Shown piece by piece: positions 1-7,623 of a stretch of DNA of 13,977 bases. Below the pieces are notes generated by a model. The model had not been told where the DNA came from, did no database searches, and saw nothing but the letters and a program-made list of their open reading frames with translations. This DNA is from JBGYPP01 sp041838515 (GTDB taxonomy: Bacteria; Bacillota; Clostridia; Lachnospirales; Lachnospiraceae), in assembly GCA_041838515.1 (NCBI GenBank), contig JBGYPP010000072.1, forward strand, positions 1 through 13,977. Direction: 5' to 3'. The translations under genes were made by a program, and so were the position numbers. Every line of letters starts with the position of its first letter. Within the stretch, counting starts at the first letter, position 1.

Positions 1-2
1 AT

Positions 3-704
3 CTACCAGGATGCTGCCTAGCGGAGAGTGTCCAACTTGTTATTGCAATTTACGAAAAATATAGGGATTTCCAGGCGAGGCTAATGCCAACGGTTGCATC
101 CGATGCGGTGATAGGAGTCAGGACGCCGGAGCTTCGCAAATATGCCAGGCAGCTTGTGAAAAGAGAGGATATTTCAGGCTTTCTTAACGATCTGCCGCAT
201 CGATATTTTGATGAAAACCAGCTTCATGCTTTTATCGTCTCTGAGATGAAAGATTATGACAAATGCATGGAAGAGGTGAGTTGTTTTCTGCCGTATGTTG
301 ATAACTGGGCAACTTGTGACCAGATGTCCCCGAAGGTATTCAGAAAACACAGAAAAGGGTTGTTGGATCATATCAGAGTCTGGATGCAATCGGATGAAAC
401 CTATACCGTCCGATTTGCTATCGGAATGCTGATGGAACATTTTCTGGATGAGGATTTTCATACAGAATATCTGGAGATGGTGGCAGCGGTCAGATCAGAT
501 GAATACTATGTAAATATGATGATTGCGTGGTATTTCGCAACGGCTTTGGCAAAACAGTATGAAGCGGCCCTGCCTTATATTAAGGAGCAGCATTTGGATA
601 CATGGACCCATAATAAGACGATACAGAAGGCTGTTGAAAGTTATCGGATTACTCCGGAACAAAAAGAATACCTTAAGAGTTTGAAAGTAAAGAAAGTGAC
701 ATGA
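3..704 (+). CDS. DNA alkylation repair protein, AlkD-like, 5'-partial
   Basis: Likely a HEAT-like-repeat DNA glycosylase of the AlkD family, which removes alkylated bases from DNA. The frame is open from position 3 with no stop, and the codons before the first ATG (position 84) already read like the family, ending in YEKYRDFQARL just before MPTV. That stretch matches the usual N-terminal helix of these proteins, so the true start is probably just outside the window and ATG 84 is an internal methionine. Seen from ATG 84, GVRTPELRK lies at residues 11-19 and the VDNWATCD segment at 72-79. Its Trp and Asp, four residues apart, match the spacing of the Trp/Asp pair in the AlkD active site. About 233 codons are visible, close to family length. 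The stop overlaps the next start by 4 bp (ATGA), so the two are probably cotranslated. Base composition is more AT-rich than the core genes to the right. Confidence 0.82.
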   Translation, partial: LPGCCLAESVQLVIAIYEKYRDFQARLMPTVASDAVIGVRTPELRKYARQLVKREDISGFLNDLPHRYFDENQLHAFIVSEMKDYDKCMEEVSCFLPYVDNWATCDQMSPKVFRKHRKGLLDHIRVWMQSDETYTVRFAIGMLMEHFLDEDFHTEYLEMVAAVRSDEYYVNMMIAWYFATALAKQYEAALPYIKEQHLDTWTHNKTIQKAVESYRITPEQKEYLKSLKVKKVT

Positions 705-1375
705 AGCAACTGAAAAAAGACTACGAGGAATTCTGGAAGTACCTCTACAACAAAGCGCGGGGGTATATTTGGACGCCGGCTACGCTGGAGATTATATGTG
801 GCGGAAACGATAACGAGCCGGAGCAGATTGGCAAACAAGTGCCTGAGATGCTGGGCAGAGTTCGTAACGAGCATATCTCCCGCATGATGAGTGACAAGCA
901 CAAAAAATATGTGATCCGCAACCTTCGCAAAAGTGAAACCGATCTGCTGAAGGACTTCTTGTATGAAGCAATCTTTATTCCAAAGGGAGTGGAGCCGCCA
1001 ACACGGGATATTATAGAAAAGCCGGAACTGCGTGTATATACGGATGATTTCGGTTCAAAGAAGGGCGATAACTGCCTGGCAGCTGATTTCGGCGGCAAGG
1101 TGGTCGGAGCGGTCTGGACGAGGATCATGGACGATTACGGTCATGTGGATGATGAGGTTCCGTCCTTCGCCATTTCGCTATACAAGGAATATCGCGGCCA
1201 GGGCATCGGCTCACAGCTTATGGTGAAGATGCTCGAACTGCTGAAATGGCAGGGATATGAACAAGCGTCCCTGGCAGTACAGAAAGCAAACTACGCCGTG
1301 AGGATGTACAAGAATGTCGGATTTAAGATTGTAGATGAGAACGCCGAAGAATATATCATGGTATGTGCATTATAA
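701..1375 (+). CDS. GNAT family N-acetyltransferase with extra N-terminal segment
   Basis: A GCN5-related N-acetyltransferase, transferring acetyl from acetyl-CoA to an amine; the substrate is unknown. The GNAT domain spans roughly residues 67-224, beginning at YVIRNL. The acetyl-CoA pyrophosphate loop is visible as YRGQGIGSQL (about residues 165-174), followed by the C-terminal ANYAVRMYKNVGF motif. The first ~62 residues are not part of a normal GNAT fold. Members of this subfamily usually begin directly at the sequence matching KYVIRNLRK, so ATG 884 or 887 could be the ancestral start, but no convincing ribosome binding site precedes them. ATG 701 overlaps the upstream stop as ATGA, which favours translational coupling from there. 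The N-terminal part may be a remnant of another gene fused in frame; I do not recognise its family. The GNAT assignment is firm; the start is uncertain. Confidence 0.8.
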   Translation: MKQLKKDYEEFWKYLYNKARGYIWTPATLEIICGGNDNEPEQIGKQVPEMLGRVRNEHISRMMSDKHKKYVIRNLRKSETDLLKDFLYEAIFIPKGVEPPTRDIIEKPELRVYTDDFGSKKGDNCLAADFGGKVVGAVWTRIMDDYGHVDDEVPSFAISLYKEYRGQGIGSQLMVKMLELLKWQGYEQASLAVQKANYAVRMYKNVGFKIVDENAEEYIMVCAL

Positions 1376-1401
1376 ATCGGGATTCGAAGGGGGGAATCAT
1401 A

Positions 1402-1494
1402 GTGAACGGATTTAACGAGTATGTTTGTACGGCTTTTTCCGAAGCTGGGGATATTGTCATAAAATCCATGATGGGCGGATATTTTGAGGGGTAA
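1402..1494 (+). pseudogene. TfoX-like N-terminal remnant (30 codons)
   Basis: A GTG start preceded by an AGGGGGG-type ribosome binding site (about 1389-1394) opens a 30-residue frame. It contains NEYVCTAFSEAGDIVIKSMMGGYF and ends at a TAA. The pattern of an amphipathic helix, a GD/GE turn and then R/K-x-M-x-G-x-Y resembles the first 30 residues of TfoX/Sxy N-terminal domain proteins, which are normally about 100 residues. The frame stops exactly where the family would continue, so I read it as a truncated remnant. The GAGGGG at its end now serves as ribosome binding site for the next gene. The similarity is judged by eye over a short stretch, so a chance resemblance or a genuine small peptide cannot be excluded. 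Confidence 0.4.
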
Positions 1495-1500
1495 AAACAA

Positions 1501-2541
1501 ATGATACTGAGAAATTTCAAAAAAGAAGATGCTCCGATTATAGCTGGTTGGCTTCGATCAGAGGATGAATTATTTCAATGGTCTGCCGACAGATTTAATA
1601 AGTACCCGCTTACGGGGGATGACATAATCGAAAACTATATGCCGCAGATGGAATCAGGACGTTTCTATCCGCTCACGGCTGAGGATGAAAATGGAACTAT
1701 TGTCGGGCATTTTATCATAAGGTATCCGCAGGATGACGATAACAGTTCTGTTCGATTTGGTTTTATCATTGTAAATCCTGCAATCAGGGGAAAAGGATAC
1801 GGAAAAAAATTACTCAGTCTTGGGATAGGGTATGTAAGAGAATATTTTGCTGCTTCAAGGATTGAATTGGGTGTATTTGAGAATAACGAGAGTGCAAGAC
1901 ATTGTTATGAAGCGGCAGGGTTTACGGAGTATACCAAGAGGAAATGCGGGATGTCTATAGGCACTTGGAATTGTACCGATATGGAGATGTTTATTGAGAA
2001 GCCACTTGAAACTGAACGTTTGATTCTGCGCCGCTGGGAAGAAAGCGATGCAGAGGATTTATACAAATACGCCAGCGATCCCGATGTGGGACCGATTGCG
2101 GGATGGGCTGTTCATACGAGTGTGGATAATAGCAGAGAGATTATAAAAGAGATACTTTCTGCACCAGAGACATATGCTGTGGTTTTGAAGGAAACAGGAC
2201 ATCCGGTTGGCAGTATAGGATTAATGATCGGTAAGGCAAGCAATATCGGCATTCCTGATACGGAGGGCGAAATCGGATACTGGATTGGCGTTCCCTATTG
2301 GGGGCAGGGACTCATCCCAGAGGCGGTTCGAGAGATCATGCGGTATGGCTTTGAGAAACTGAATCTCGAAAAGATATGGTGCGGATACTTTGATGGGAAT
2401 GAGAAATCGAAGCGTGTGCAAGATAAATGCGGATTTCATTATCATCACACTTCAGAGAATGTTCCTTGCGCATTGCAGGGTGTTCTGCGAACAGCACATA
2501 TAACATGCCTTTCTAAAGAGGAATGGCAATCAGCAGGATAA
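1501..2541 (+). CDS. Tandem two-domain GNAT acetyltransferase
   Basis: A single 346-residue protein containing two complete GNAT domains. Domain 1 covers about residues 1-157; its acetyl-CoA loop is RGKGYGKKL (about 96-104), followed by ENNESARHCYEAAGF, the usual beta4-alpha4 region. Domain 2 begins at LETERLILRRWEESD (about residue 161), the hallmark N-terminus of RimJ/RimL-type acetyltransferases. It carries GEIGYWIGVPYWGQGLIPEA as its beta4/CoA-loop region and NEKSKRVQDKCGF near the end. Each half is the length of a stand-alone GNAT enzyme and the linker is only a few residues, so this looks like an in-frame fusion of two neighbouring genes. GAGGGG at 1486-1491 gives good ribosome-binding spacing to ATG 1501. 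Substrates are unknown; RimL-like enzymes often modify protein N-termini, antibiotics or small amines. Composition is AT-rich like its left-hand neighbours. Confidence 0.85.
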   Translation: MILRNFKKEDAPIIAGWLRSEDELFQWSADRFNKYPLTGDDIIENYMPQMESGRFYPLTAEDENGTIVGHFIIRYPQDDDNSSVRFGFIIVNPAIRGKGYGKKLLSLGIGYVREYFAASRIELGVFENNESARHCYEAAGFTEYTKRKCGMSIGTWNCTDMEMFIEKPLETERLILRRWEESDAEDLYKYASDPDVGPIAGWAVHTSVDNSREIIKEILSAPETYAVVLKETGHPVGSIGLMIGKASNIGIPDTEGEIGYWIGVPYWGQGLIPEAVREIMRYGFEKLNLEKIWCGYFDGNEKSKRVQDKCGFHYHHTSENVPCALQGVLRTAHITCLSKEEWQSAG

Positions 2542-2802
2542 ATTCGTTTTGCAGTGATAGGGAAACCGTGCAGGATGGTGTATGCCGGTGCTATTGATAA
2601 ACAGGCGATAGAAACATATAAGTGCAATTTTGACCCAGAAGAAGTGTGTTGTGCTGATATTTGTGAGGCGCAGGCTAATGCTATTCCTGCCTGCGACATT
2701 GTCATAGGCGGATTCCCCTGTCAGTCATTTAGTAGGGTAAATCTGACAAAAATCCATTTGAGGAAAGAGGAAGCGAGATCTCCCAACGTACAAAGGCCTT
2801 AG
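2542..2802 (+). pseudogene. C5-cytosine DNA methyltransferase fragment
   Basis: A short frame, readable from GTG 2554, encodes part of a Dcm-type 5-methylcytosine methyltransferase. AGAIDKQAIETYKCNF corresponds to the region with the SAM-binding acidic residue (motif II). CDIVIGGFPCQSFS, ending near 2733, contains the catalytic Cys of motif IV (PCQ). Motif I upstream and everything after motif IV are absent. After 2733 the frame continues about 23 codons with no family similarity and stops at 2802. A functional enzyme needs about 300 or more residues, so this is a dead remnant truncated at both ends. It begins immediately after the stop of the tandem GNAT gene and ends at the boundary with GC-rich core DNA. 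Confidence 0.72.
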
Positions 2803-2829
2803 CGCTTTTGTATATCTGGGGGATTTTTT
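2778..2829 (+). terminator. Rho-independent terminator closing the left region
   Basis: A basal stem pairs 2778-2785 (ATCTCCCA) with 2817-2824 (TGGGGGAT, one wobble). Above a small bulge, about ten further pairs join 2788-2797 to 2804-2813, and the loop is about 6 nt. A run of six T follows at 2824-2829. It would end transcripts from the accessory genes before the deoB promoter. Confidence 0.82.
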
Positions 2830-2850
2830 GTTGCAAAAATATATGATAGA

Positions 2851-2879
2851 TTGTTAGGCCTGTAGCTTTATGCTAAGAT
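2851..2879 (+). promoter_or_regulatory. Sigma-A-type promoter for deoB operon
   Basis: TTGTTA at 2851-2856 and TAAGAT at 2874-2879 are separated by 17 bp, and a TGC at 2871-2873 makes an extended -10. It lies just past the terminator and about 60 bp before the deoB start. No clear operator is visible beside it. Confidence 0.7.
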
Positions 2880-2940
2880 AGGATTAAGTAAAAGTGTGGT
2901 GTGTCCCAGGCTGGGGCTAGGGTGTGGGAAACGGTGTGGT

Positions 2941-4131
2941 ATGGGCAGGAAACGGGTGTTTTTGATAGTTTTGGACGGTCTGGGCATAGGGGCGCTGCCG
3001 GATGCGGCCGCCTATGGGGATGCGGGCAGCCATACGCTGGCGGCCTGCGGCGCATATCAGGATTTTGCCCTGCCGGCTCTGGCCCGGCTGGGCCTGTTTC
3101 ATGTGGAGGGATCTGGGCTGGAGACGCCGTCGGCGAGGCCGGAGGGAGCTTACGGCCGGGCGGCGGAGTTGTCTGCGGGCAAGGACACTACCACGGGCCA
3201 TTGGGAGATGGCAGGCCTGCCCAGCTTAAGACCCTTTCCTACCTTTTCCCAGGGCTTTCCCCCCGCTCTGCTGGAGGACTTTTCCCGCCGCACCGGCCGA
3301 GGTGTTTTGTGCAATAGACCCTATTCCGGTACCCAGGTCATACAGGACTATGGCCTGCGGCATATGGCCGGAGGGGATTGGATAGTATATACCTCGGCGG
3401 ACAGCGTATTTCAGCTGGCGGCGCATGAGGAGAAGGTGCCCTTGGAGGAGCTATATCAGGCCTGCGCCATAGCTCGGGAGATCTGTCAGGGGGAATGGGC
3501 CGTGGGAAGGGTCATAGCCAGACCTTTTGCCGGTAATTATCCTGGCTATTTCCGCACACAGGGGAGGCATGACTACTCACTGCCGCCCCATGGCCCTACT
3601 ATGCTGGATATGGTCGGCGCGGCGGGCATGGAGGTGCTGGCCGTGGGCAAAATTTGGGATATATTTGGCGGACGGGGCATCAGCCGCCACTGGCCTACCG
3701 GCGGCAATGCCCAGGGTATGGAGGCGTTGGAGGCGCTGGCTGGGGAGGATTTCTCCGGCCTGTGTTTTGCCAATTTGGTGGATTTTGATATGTTGTATGG
3801 CCATAGAAATGACGTGGAGGGTTTTGCCAGGGCCTTGAAGGAATTTGACCGCTGGTTGTCAGGGTTTTTGCAGCGCCTGGGACGGGGGGATCTGTTGATC
3901 ATTACCGCAGATCACGGCTGCGACCCGTCAACTCCCTCCACAGACCATTCCAGGGAATACGTGCCTGTGCTTTTGTATGGTGAGGGGGTTGTGCCGGGGG
4001 CGGATCTGGGCACCCGGAGCAGTTTTGGTGATGTGGCGGCCAGCGTACTGGCGCATTTGGGCATAAACCATGATCTTGGGTTTGCCTCCATGCTGGGGGA
4101 GAAAGGGAGGGAGTATGACGGCGCACAATGA
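2941..4131 (+). CDS. deoB: Phosphopentomutase
   Basis: Interconverts (deoxy)ribose-1-phosphate and (deoxy)ribose-5-phosphate, feeding sugars from nucleoside breakdown into the pentose phosphate pathway. It is a cytoplasmic metalloenzyme of the alkaline phosphatase superfamily with a cap domain. The N-terminus FLIVLDGLGIGALPDA supplies the first metal-binding Asp (D12). KDTTTGHW at 81-88 places the phosphorylated Thr at residue 85, the same number as in the characterised Bacillus cereus enzyme. NRPYSGTQVIQDYG lies in the middle, and ADHGCDPSTPSTDHSRE at about 323-339 carries the remaining metal ligands. From ATG 2941 it has 396 residues, normal for the family. A longer frame from GTG 2896 adds 15 unconserved residues and has no ribosome binding site. 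Even for ATG 2941 the Shine-Dalgarno match is weak. It overlaps the next start by 17 bp and heads a nucleoside salvage operon. Confidence 0.96.
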   Translation: MGRKRVFLIVLDGLGIGALPDAAAYGDAGSHTLAACGAYQDFALPALARLGLFHVEGSGLETPSARPEGAYGRAAELSAGKDTTTGHWEMAGLPSLRPFPTFSQGFPPALLEDFSRRTGRGVLCNRPYSGTQVIQDYGLRHMAGGDWIVYTSADSVFQLAAHEEKVPLEELYQACAIAREICQGEWAVGRVIARPFAGNYPGYFRTQGRHDYSLPPHGPTMLDMVGAAGMEVLAVGKIWDIFGGRGISRHWPTGGNAQGMEALEALAGEDFSGLCFANLVDFDMLYGHRNDVEGFARALKEFDRWLSGFLQRLGRGDLLIITADHGCDPSTPSTDHSREYVPVLLYGEGVVPGADLGTRSSFGDVAASVLAHLGINHDLGFASMLGEKGREYDGAQ

Positions 4132-4825
4132 GGCGGGCAGGGGGGATATAGCGAAGACTGTTCTGATGCCGGGTGATCCGCTGCGAGCAAAATTCGTGGC
4201 GGAAACCTATTTGGAGGAGCCCAGATGCTTCAATCGGGTACGGAATATGCTGGGGTACACCGGCAAATATAAGGGGGTGGAGGTCAGCGTGATGGGCAGC
4301 GGCATGGGTATGCCCTCCATAGGCATCTATTCCTATGAGCTGTTCCATTTTTTTGGCGTGGAGCGTATTCTGCGCATAGGTTCGGCCGGGGGCATGGCGG
4401 AGAGTGTAAAGCCCATGGATCTGCTGGCGGCAGTGGGCGCCTCTACCAATTCCCGCTATGGTGAGCAGTACGGTCTGACCGGCAGCTTTGCGCCCATAGC
4501 GGACTTTAGCCTCTTGCAGACGGCTGCGAAAAAGGCGGAGGAGTTGGGTATGGCTCTCAAAGCGGGCAATATCCTCTCTTCGGACATATTCTACGATGAC
4601 AATCCCCAGGCAAAGGAGGCTTGGCGGCGTATGGGAGTGCTGGCGGTGGAAATGGAGGCGGCGGCGCTGTATATGAACGCCGCACGTGCGGGCAAGCAGG
4701 CTCTATGCCTGCTGACGGTATCCGATCATGTGTTCACCGGAGAAAGCCTGCCCGCCAAGGTTCGGGAGCAGGGATTTGGGCAGATGGTGGAGTTGGCATT
4801 GGAGGTGGCTGCCGTATATGCATAG
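4115..4825 (+). CDS. deoD: Purine-nucleoside phosphorylase, DeoD type
   Basis: Cleaves purine (deoxy)nucleosides with phosphate to the free base and (deoxy)ribose-1-phosphate, the substrate of the phosphopentomutase encoded just upstream. From ATG 4115, preceded by AGGGAGG at 4104-4110, it has 236 residues, and its key positions match E. coli DeoD numbering: His4, Gly20 and Arg24 in PGDPLRAK, Arg43, Arg87 and Ser90 for phosphate, Glu179-Met180-Glu181 for ribose, and Ser203-Asp204 (SDH) with Arg217 for base protonation. This predicts the hexameric, broad-specificity class. The gene starts inside the end of deoB (17-bp overlap), so translation is probably coupled. An in-frame upstream ATG at 4070 lies inside deoB and adds residues outside the family, so I rejected it. 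Confidence 0.96.
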   Translation: MTAHNEAGRGDIAKTVLMPGDPLRAKFVAETYLEEPRCFNRVRNMLGYTGKYKGVEVSVMGSGMGMPSIGIYSYELFHFFGVERILRIGSAGGMAESVKPMDLLAAVGASTNSRYGEQYGLTGSFAPIADFSLLQTAAKKAEELGMALKAGNILSSDIFYDDNPQAKEAWRRMGVLAVEMEAAALYMNAARAGKQALCLLTVSDHVFTGESLPAKVREQGFGQMVELALEVAAVYA

Positions 4826-4858
4826 GCCATGGCCCTGTGCAGGGCGGAAAGGGGCTGT

Positions 4859-5965
4859 ATGAGGAAAGCTTGGCTATATTTGGGGGTAGCGTTAGCTATG
4901 GCGGTGGTTTTTTCCGCCTGCCAGAGGGGGCAGGAGGCCGGCCGGGAGAGCCTGCCCGCGCAGACGTTGTCAGATACGCCGGCGGAAACGCTGGCGGAAA
5001 CGCTGGCGGCAACGCCTTCTGAACCCTATAGAGTGGGCATGGTGACAGATACGGGTGGAGTCAATGACCATTCCTTCAACCAGTCCGCCTGGGAGGGTTT
5101 GCAGCGCTTTGCCAGGCAGACGGGGTCGGACGTGTTCTATTTGGAGTCCACCAATGTAGAAGATTATATGCCCAATCTGACAAAGATGGTCACCAATGGG
5201 CGGCAGCTTATCTGGGGCATGGGTTATGGCATGGGGGAGGCCATATTGACGGCGGCGGCAACCCATCAGGATCTGCACTTTGCCATTATGGATTATGCCT
5301 ATGAGGACACGCCTGCCAATGTGACGGGGGTGATGTTCCGTGCCCAGGAACCCTCCTTTGTGGTGGGATATATAGCTGGACTGAGCACCCAAACTGGCAA
5401 GGTGGGTTTTATTGGCGGGGTATCGGGCAGCATAATGGATCAGCTCTCCTACGGGTATCAGGCAGGAGTGGCATATGCCGCCAGGGAGCTGGGACGGGAT
5501 ATAGAGGTGGAAGTGGCCTTTACCGAAACCTACACGGACGAGGGCAAGGGCAAATCCATGGGTATGGGCTTGTATGGGAAAGGCTGCGATATTATTTTTC
5601 AGGCCGCAGGCGGTGCTGGCGTGGGTGTGATAGCAGCTGCCCAGGAGGCGGGCAGATGGGTGATAGGCGTGGACAGGGACCAGTCGGACCTGGCTCCGGA
5701 CCACGTGCTGACCAGCGCGCTGAAAAAGGTAGATGTGGCGGTGGAGCTGGTGTCCACAGCGGCCTGTAATGGGGAGGACATAGGCGGTCAGACCTACAAC
5801 TATGGCATGACAGAGGATGCGGTGGGCATACCAGAGGACAATCCCCATCTGGATGCTGCCGTCTATGAAAAGGCCATGCTTCTAATGGAAAAAATCAAAA
5901 CGGCCGAGGTGATTCCTCCGGGCAGCCAGGAGGCGTACCAAAAGTTTTTGGCCTCCTCAAATTAG
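4859..5965 (+). CDS. BMP-family nucleoside-binding lipoprotein (ABC transporter)
   Basis: A 368-residue substrate-binding lipoprotein of the basic membrane protein/PnrA-like family, which delivers nucleosides to an ABC importer. The start at ATG 4859 follows GGAAAGGGG. The first 20 residues form a lipoprotein signal (MRK, hydrophobic core, VFSA) ahead of Cys21, the predicted lipidation site. A Thr/Ala/Glu-rich linker follows, then the periplasmic-binding fold: RVGMVTDTGGVNDHSFNQSAWEGL (family ligand-site segment), FIGGVSGSIMDQL, a glycine-rich stretch before GVIAAAQEAG, VIGVDRDQSD and VLTSALKKVDVAVEL. An earlier in-frame ATG at 4829 would put ten polar residues before the signal and is unlikely. 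Position right after deoB-deoD supports purine nucleosides as ligand. No ATPase or permease genes for the transporter are in the window. Its stop overlaps the convergent gene by 3 bases. Confidence 0.9.
   Translation: MRKAWLYLGVALAMAVVFSACQRGQEAGRESLPAQTLSDTPAETLAETLAATPSEPYRVGMVTDTGGVNDHSFNQSAWEGLQRFARQTGSDVFYLESTNVEDYMPNLTKMVTNGRQLIWGMGYGMGEAILTAAATHQDLHFAIMDYAYEDTPANVTGVMFRAQEPSFVVGYIAGLSTQTGKVGFIGGVSGSIMDQLSYGYQAGVAYAARELGRDIEVEVAFTETYTDEGKGKSMGMGLYGKGCDIIFQAAGGAGVGVIAAAQEAGRWVIGVDRDQSDLAPDHVLTSALKKVDVAVELVSTAACNGEDIGGQTYNYGMTEDAVGIPEDNPHLDAAVYEKAMLLMEKIKTAEVIPPGSQEAYQKFLASSN
4982..5017 (+). repeat. 12-bp tandem repeat in lipoprotein linker
   Basis: Two identical 12-bp units (GCGGAAACGCTG) at 4982-4993 and 4994-5005 are followed by a degenerate third at 5006-5017. 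They encode AETL, AETL, AATP in the flexible linker after the lipid anchor. Since 12 is a multiple of three, copy-number changes would keep the frame. Confidence 0.8.
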
Positions 5966-7614
5966 CGGGGCAGAGCCACCAGCCAATGGCCAAAGGCATG
6001 CAATGCATAAGCATCCCGGAAATGCTCTTCCTGGGTGTAATACAGCAGGTAAATCCTATCTTGCCGGAGATCCTCGGGGTTTAGCCGGGTGTATATGCCC
6101 AGCTCTCCCGTGTGAAAGTACTTGGGGTGGGGAGCCTTGTCATAGATAAGGCTCCCTTGGTACTGTCTGGGCAGGGTTCGGCTGTAGAGGGCCAGCCGTG
6201 GCCACTGGGCGGCCTGCTCTGCCACAATGGCCTCTATGCCCCGGTACCGGGCCTGATCCATGGCAAAATCCAGGGCTTCCTCCACGCCCTGACCAAAATA
6301 GGCGCCGACTATTTTTTGGTAGGGGCCAAAATAGGCCGGCAAAAAGGTGGCGAAGGAGAGGACATAGACGGCCAGACACAGAGCCAACACAGAGGCGGCA
6401 GTCCTGGCAAAGCGCCTGGACAAGAATTGATATAAATTTGACAAAGCATAAGCCTGGCATAGGCATAGGGGTATGTACAGTGCGTTGATCTGGTGCAAGA
6501 CTGGGGATACCAGCAGGCAGGAGAGGCCGCCGCCGGCCAGCATGGAAAAGAAGAACCAATCCCCCCGGGGAAATGGCCGGCGGGCCGGGGAGGCCCAAAG
6601 CCACAGGCCCCTTGCCAGGGAGAGGCTCAGCCATAGGCCGCCCAATAGAGCGAGTATGCGGCCTATGTCATAGAACAGTCCCCAGGGAAGGAGTATGTCA
6701 AAGGCCGAACCATTTTGCTGGTGGTAGAGCAGATACAGGCTCTGGCGCAGATTGGCCAGCATGCGTCCCGGCGTGAGGGCGATTTCGGCGCCCCTGTACC
6801 CTCCCATGGAGGGTATGGTCAGAAAGGGCAGCTCTATGGGTGGCATCAATCCCATATTGACGGCCACGAAGAGGAGCAAGGGCAGAGCCATCAGTCCCAG
6901 TAAGGCCCCGGAGAGCAGGAGCCGGGAGTTGAGGCAAAAGCGTTTCTCCAGCAGGCCGCCGGCGACCTGCCATAGGAGGACAAAGGGAACTATGGGCCAA
7001 AGCAGGGCATAGGCGTAGAGGGATATGCCGTAAGCTGCGGCGGCTAGGGGCAGGTATTTGGGCTGCTCCAGCGCCTTGGCCATGGCAAAGCAGGCCAGCA
7101 GCAAAAAGCCAGGAGCCAGGTTGGCATCCAGGCCCCAGCGGGACATCATAATATGCCAGGGGCAGAGGGCCAGCGTAAAGAGGGAGAGGGCCGGCAGCCA
7201 TCTGCGCAGACCCGGCCTGGCAGCATAGAGGCTGCGCATCAGCCCATAGGCCAGAGCCAGGCTCAGGCAGGCCGTCAGGCACTGAGGAAGCCGCAGCAGC
7301 CAGGAGGGGATCTCACCCCGGTTCAGCCACAAAAGGGGCTGCAACAGCCAGACATAGAGGGCGCTGTGGCCATCCCCCCAGTCCGCCATGTAGATGGGGT
7401 AGGCCCTGCCGGAGCTGTCCAGACCCTGGTGGAAGAGGCCAAGGGCATTCCAGGCCACAAAGCTCTCGTCCTGGTGCAGGCCGGCGGGCAGCTGCCCCAG
7501 CCAGATGGCCCGGACGATGATACCCGCCAGCAAGGCTGTCAGGGCCAACAGGGAGGCGGGGTGCAGGGCTTTGGATATGAAGGCGCCGGAGGGGCTCTGA
7601 GGCATGTTTTGCAT
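5962..7614 (-). CDS. GT-C glycosyltransferase, GT39/PMT_2-like membrane protein
   Basis: A 550-residue multi-pass membrane protein related to the ArnT/protein-mannosyltransferase group, which transfers sugar from a polyprenyl-phosphate donor on the outer face of the membrane. After a first hydrophobic helix (LLALTALLAGIIVRAIWL) comes GLHQDESFVAWNALGLF. Its acidic DE pair in the first outer loop is the usual GT-C catalytic site. DWGDGHSALYVWLLQPLL follows, then many hydrophobic helices to about residue 430 and a soluble C-terminal domain. I chose the start at 7614 (MQNMPQSP), preceded by AGAAAGG with 7-nt spacing. The open frame extends about 118 codons further, but that part has no membrane-protein character and crosses the divergent promoter region and hprK. 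Acceptor and donor are unknown. It is alone on the minus strand, convergent with the deo operon and divergent from hprK. Confidence 0.82.
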   Translation of the reverse strand: MQNMPQSPSGAFISKALHPASLLALTALLAGIIVRAIWLGQLPAGLHQDESFVAWNALGLFHQGLDSSGRAYPIYMADWGDGHSALYVWLLQPLLWLNRGEIPSWLLRLPQCLTACLSLALAYGLMRSLYAARPGLRRWLPALSLFTLALCPWHIMMSRWGLDANLAPGFLLLACFAMAKALEQPKYLPLAAAAYGISLYAYALLWPIVPFVLLWQVAGGLLEKRFCLNSRLLLSGALLGLMALPLLLFVAVNMGLMPPIELPFLTIPSMGGYRGAEIALTPGRMLANLRQSLYLLYHQQNGSAFDILLPWGLFYDIGRILALLGGLWLSLSLARGLWLWASPARRPFPRGDWFFFSMLAGGGLSCLLVSPVLHQINALYIPLCLCQAYALSNLYQFLSRRFARTAASVLALCLAVYVLSFATFLPAYFGPYQKIVGAYFGQGVEEALDFAMDQARYRGIEAIVAEQAAQWPRLALYSRTLPRQYQGSLIYDKAPHPKYFHTGELGIYTRLNPEDLRQDRIYLLYYTQEEHFRDAYALHAFGHWLVALPR

Positions 7615-7623
7615 GAGAGTGCC

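Noticed and set aside
2896..2940. Extended deoB start at GTG 2896
   Set aside because: The added 15 residues are not family-like and there is no ribosome binding site before the GTG.
4970..5848. Long minus-strand open frame (292 codons) inside the BMP lipoprotein gene
   Set aside because: It is the antisense shadow of a clear family member on the plus strand; the translation is His/Arg-rich with no recognisable motif.
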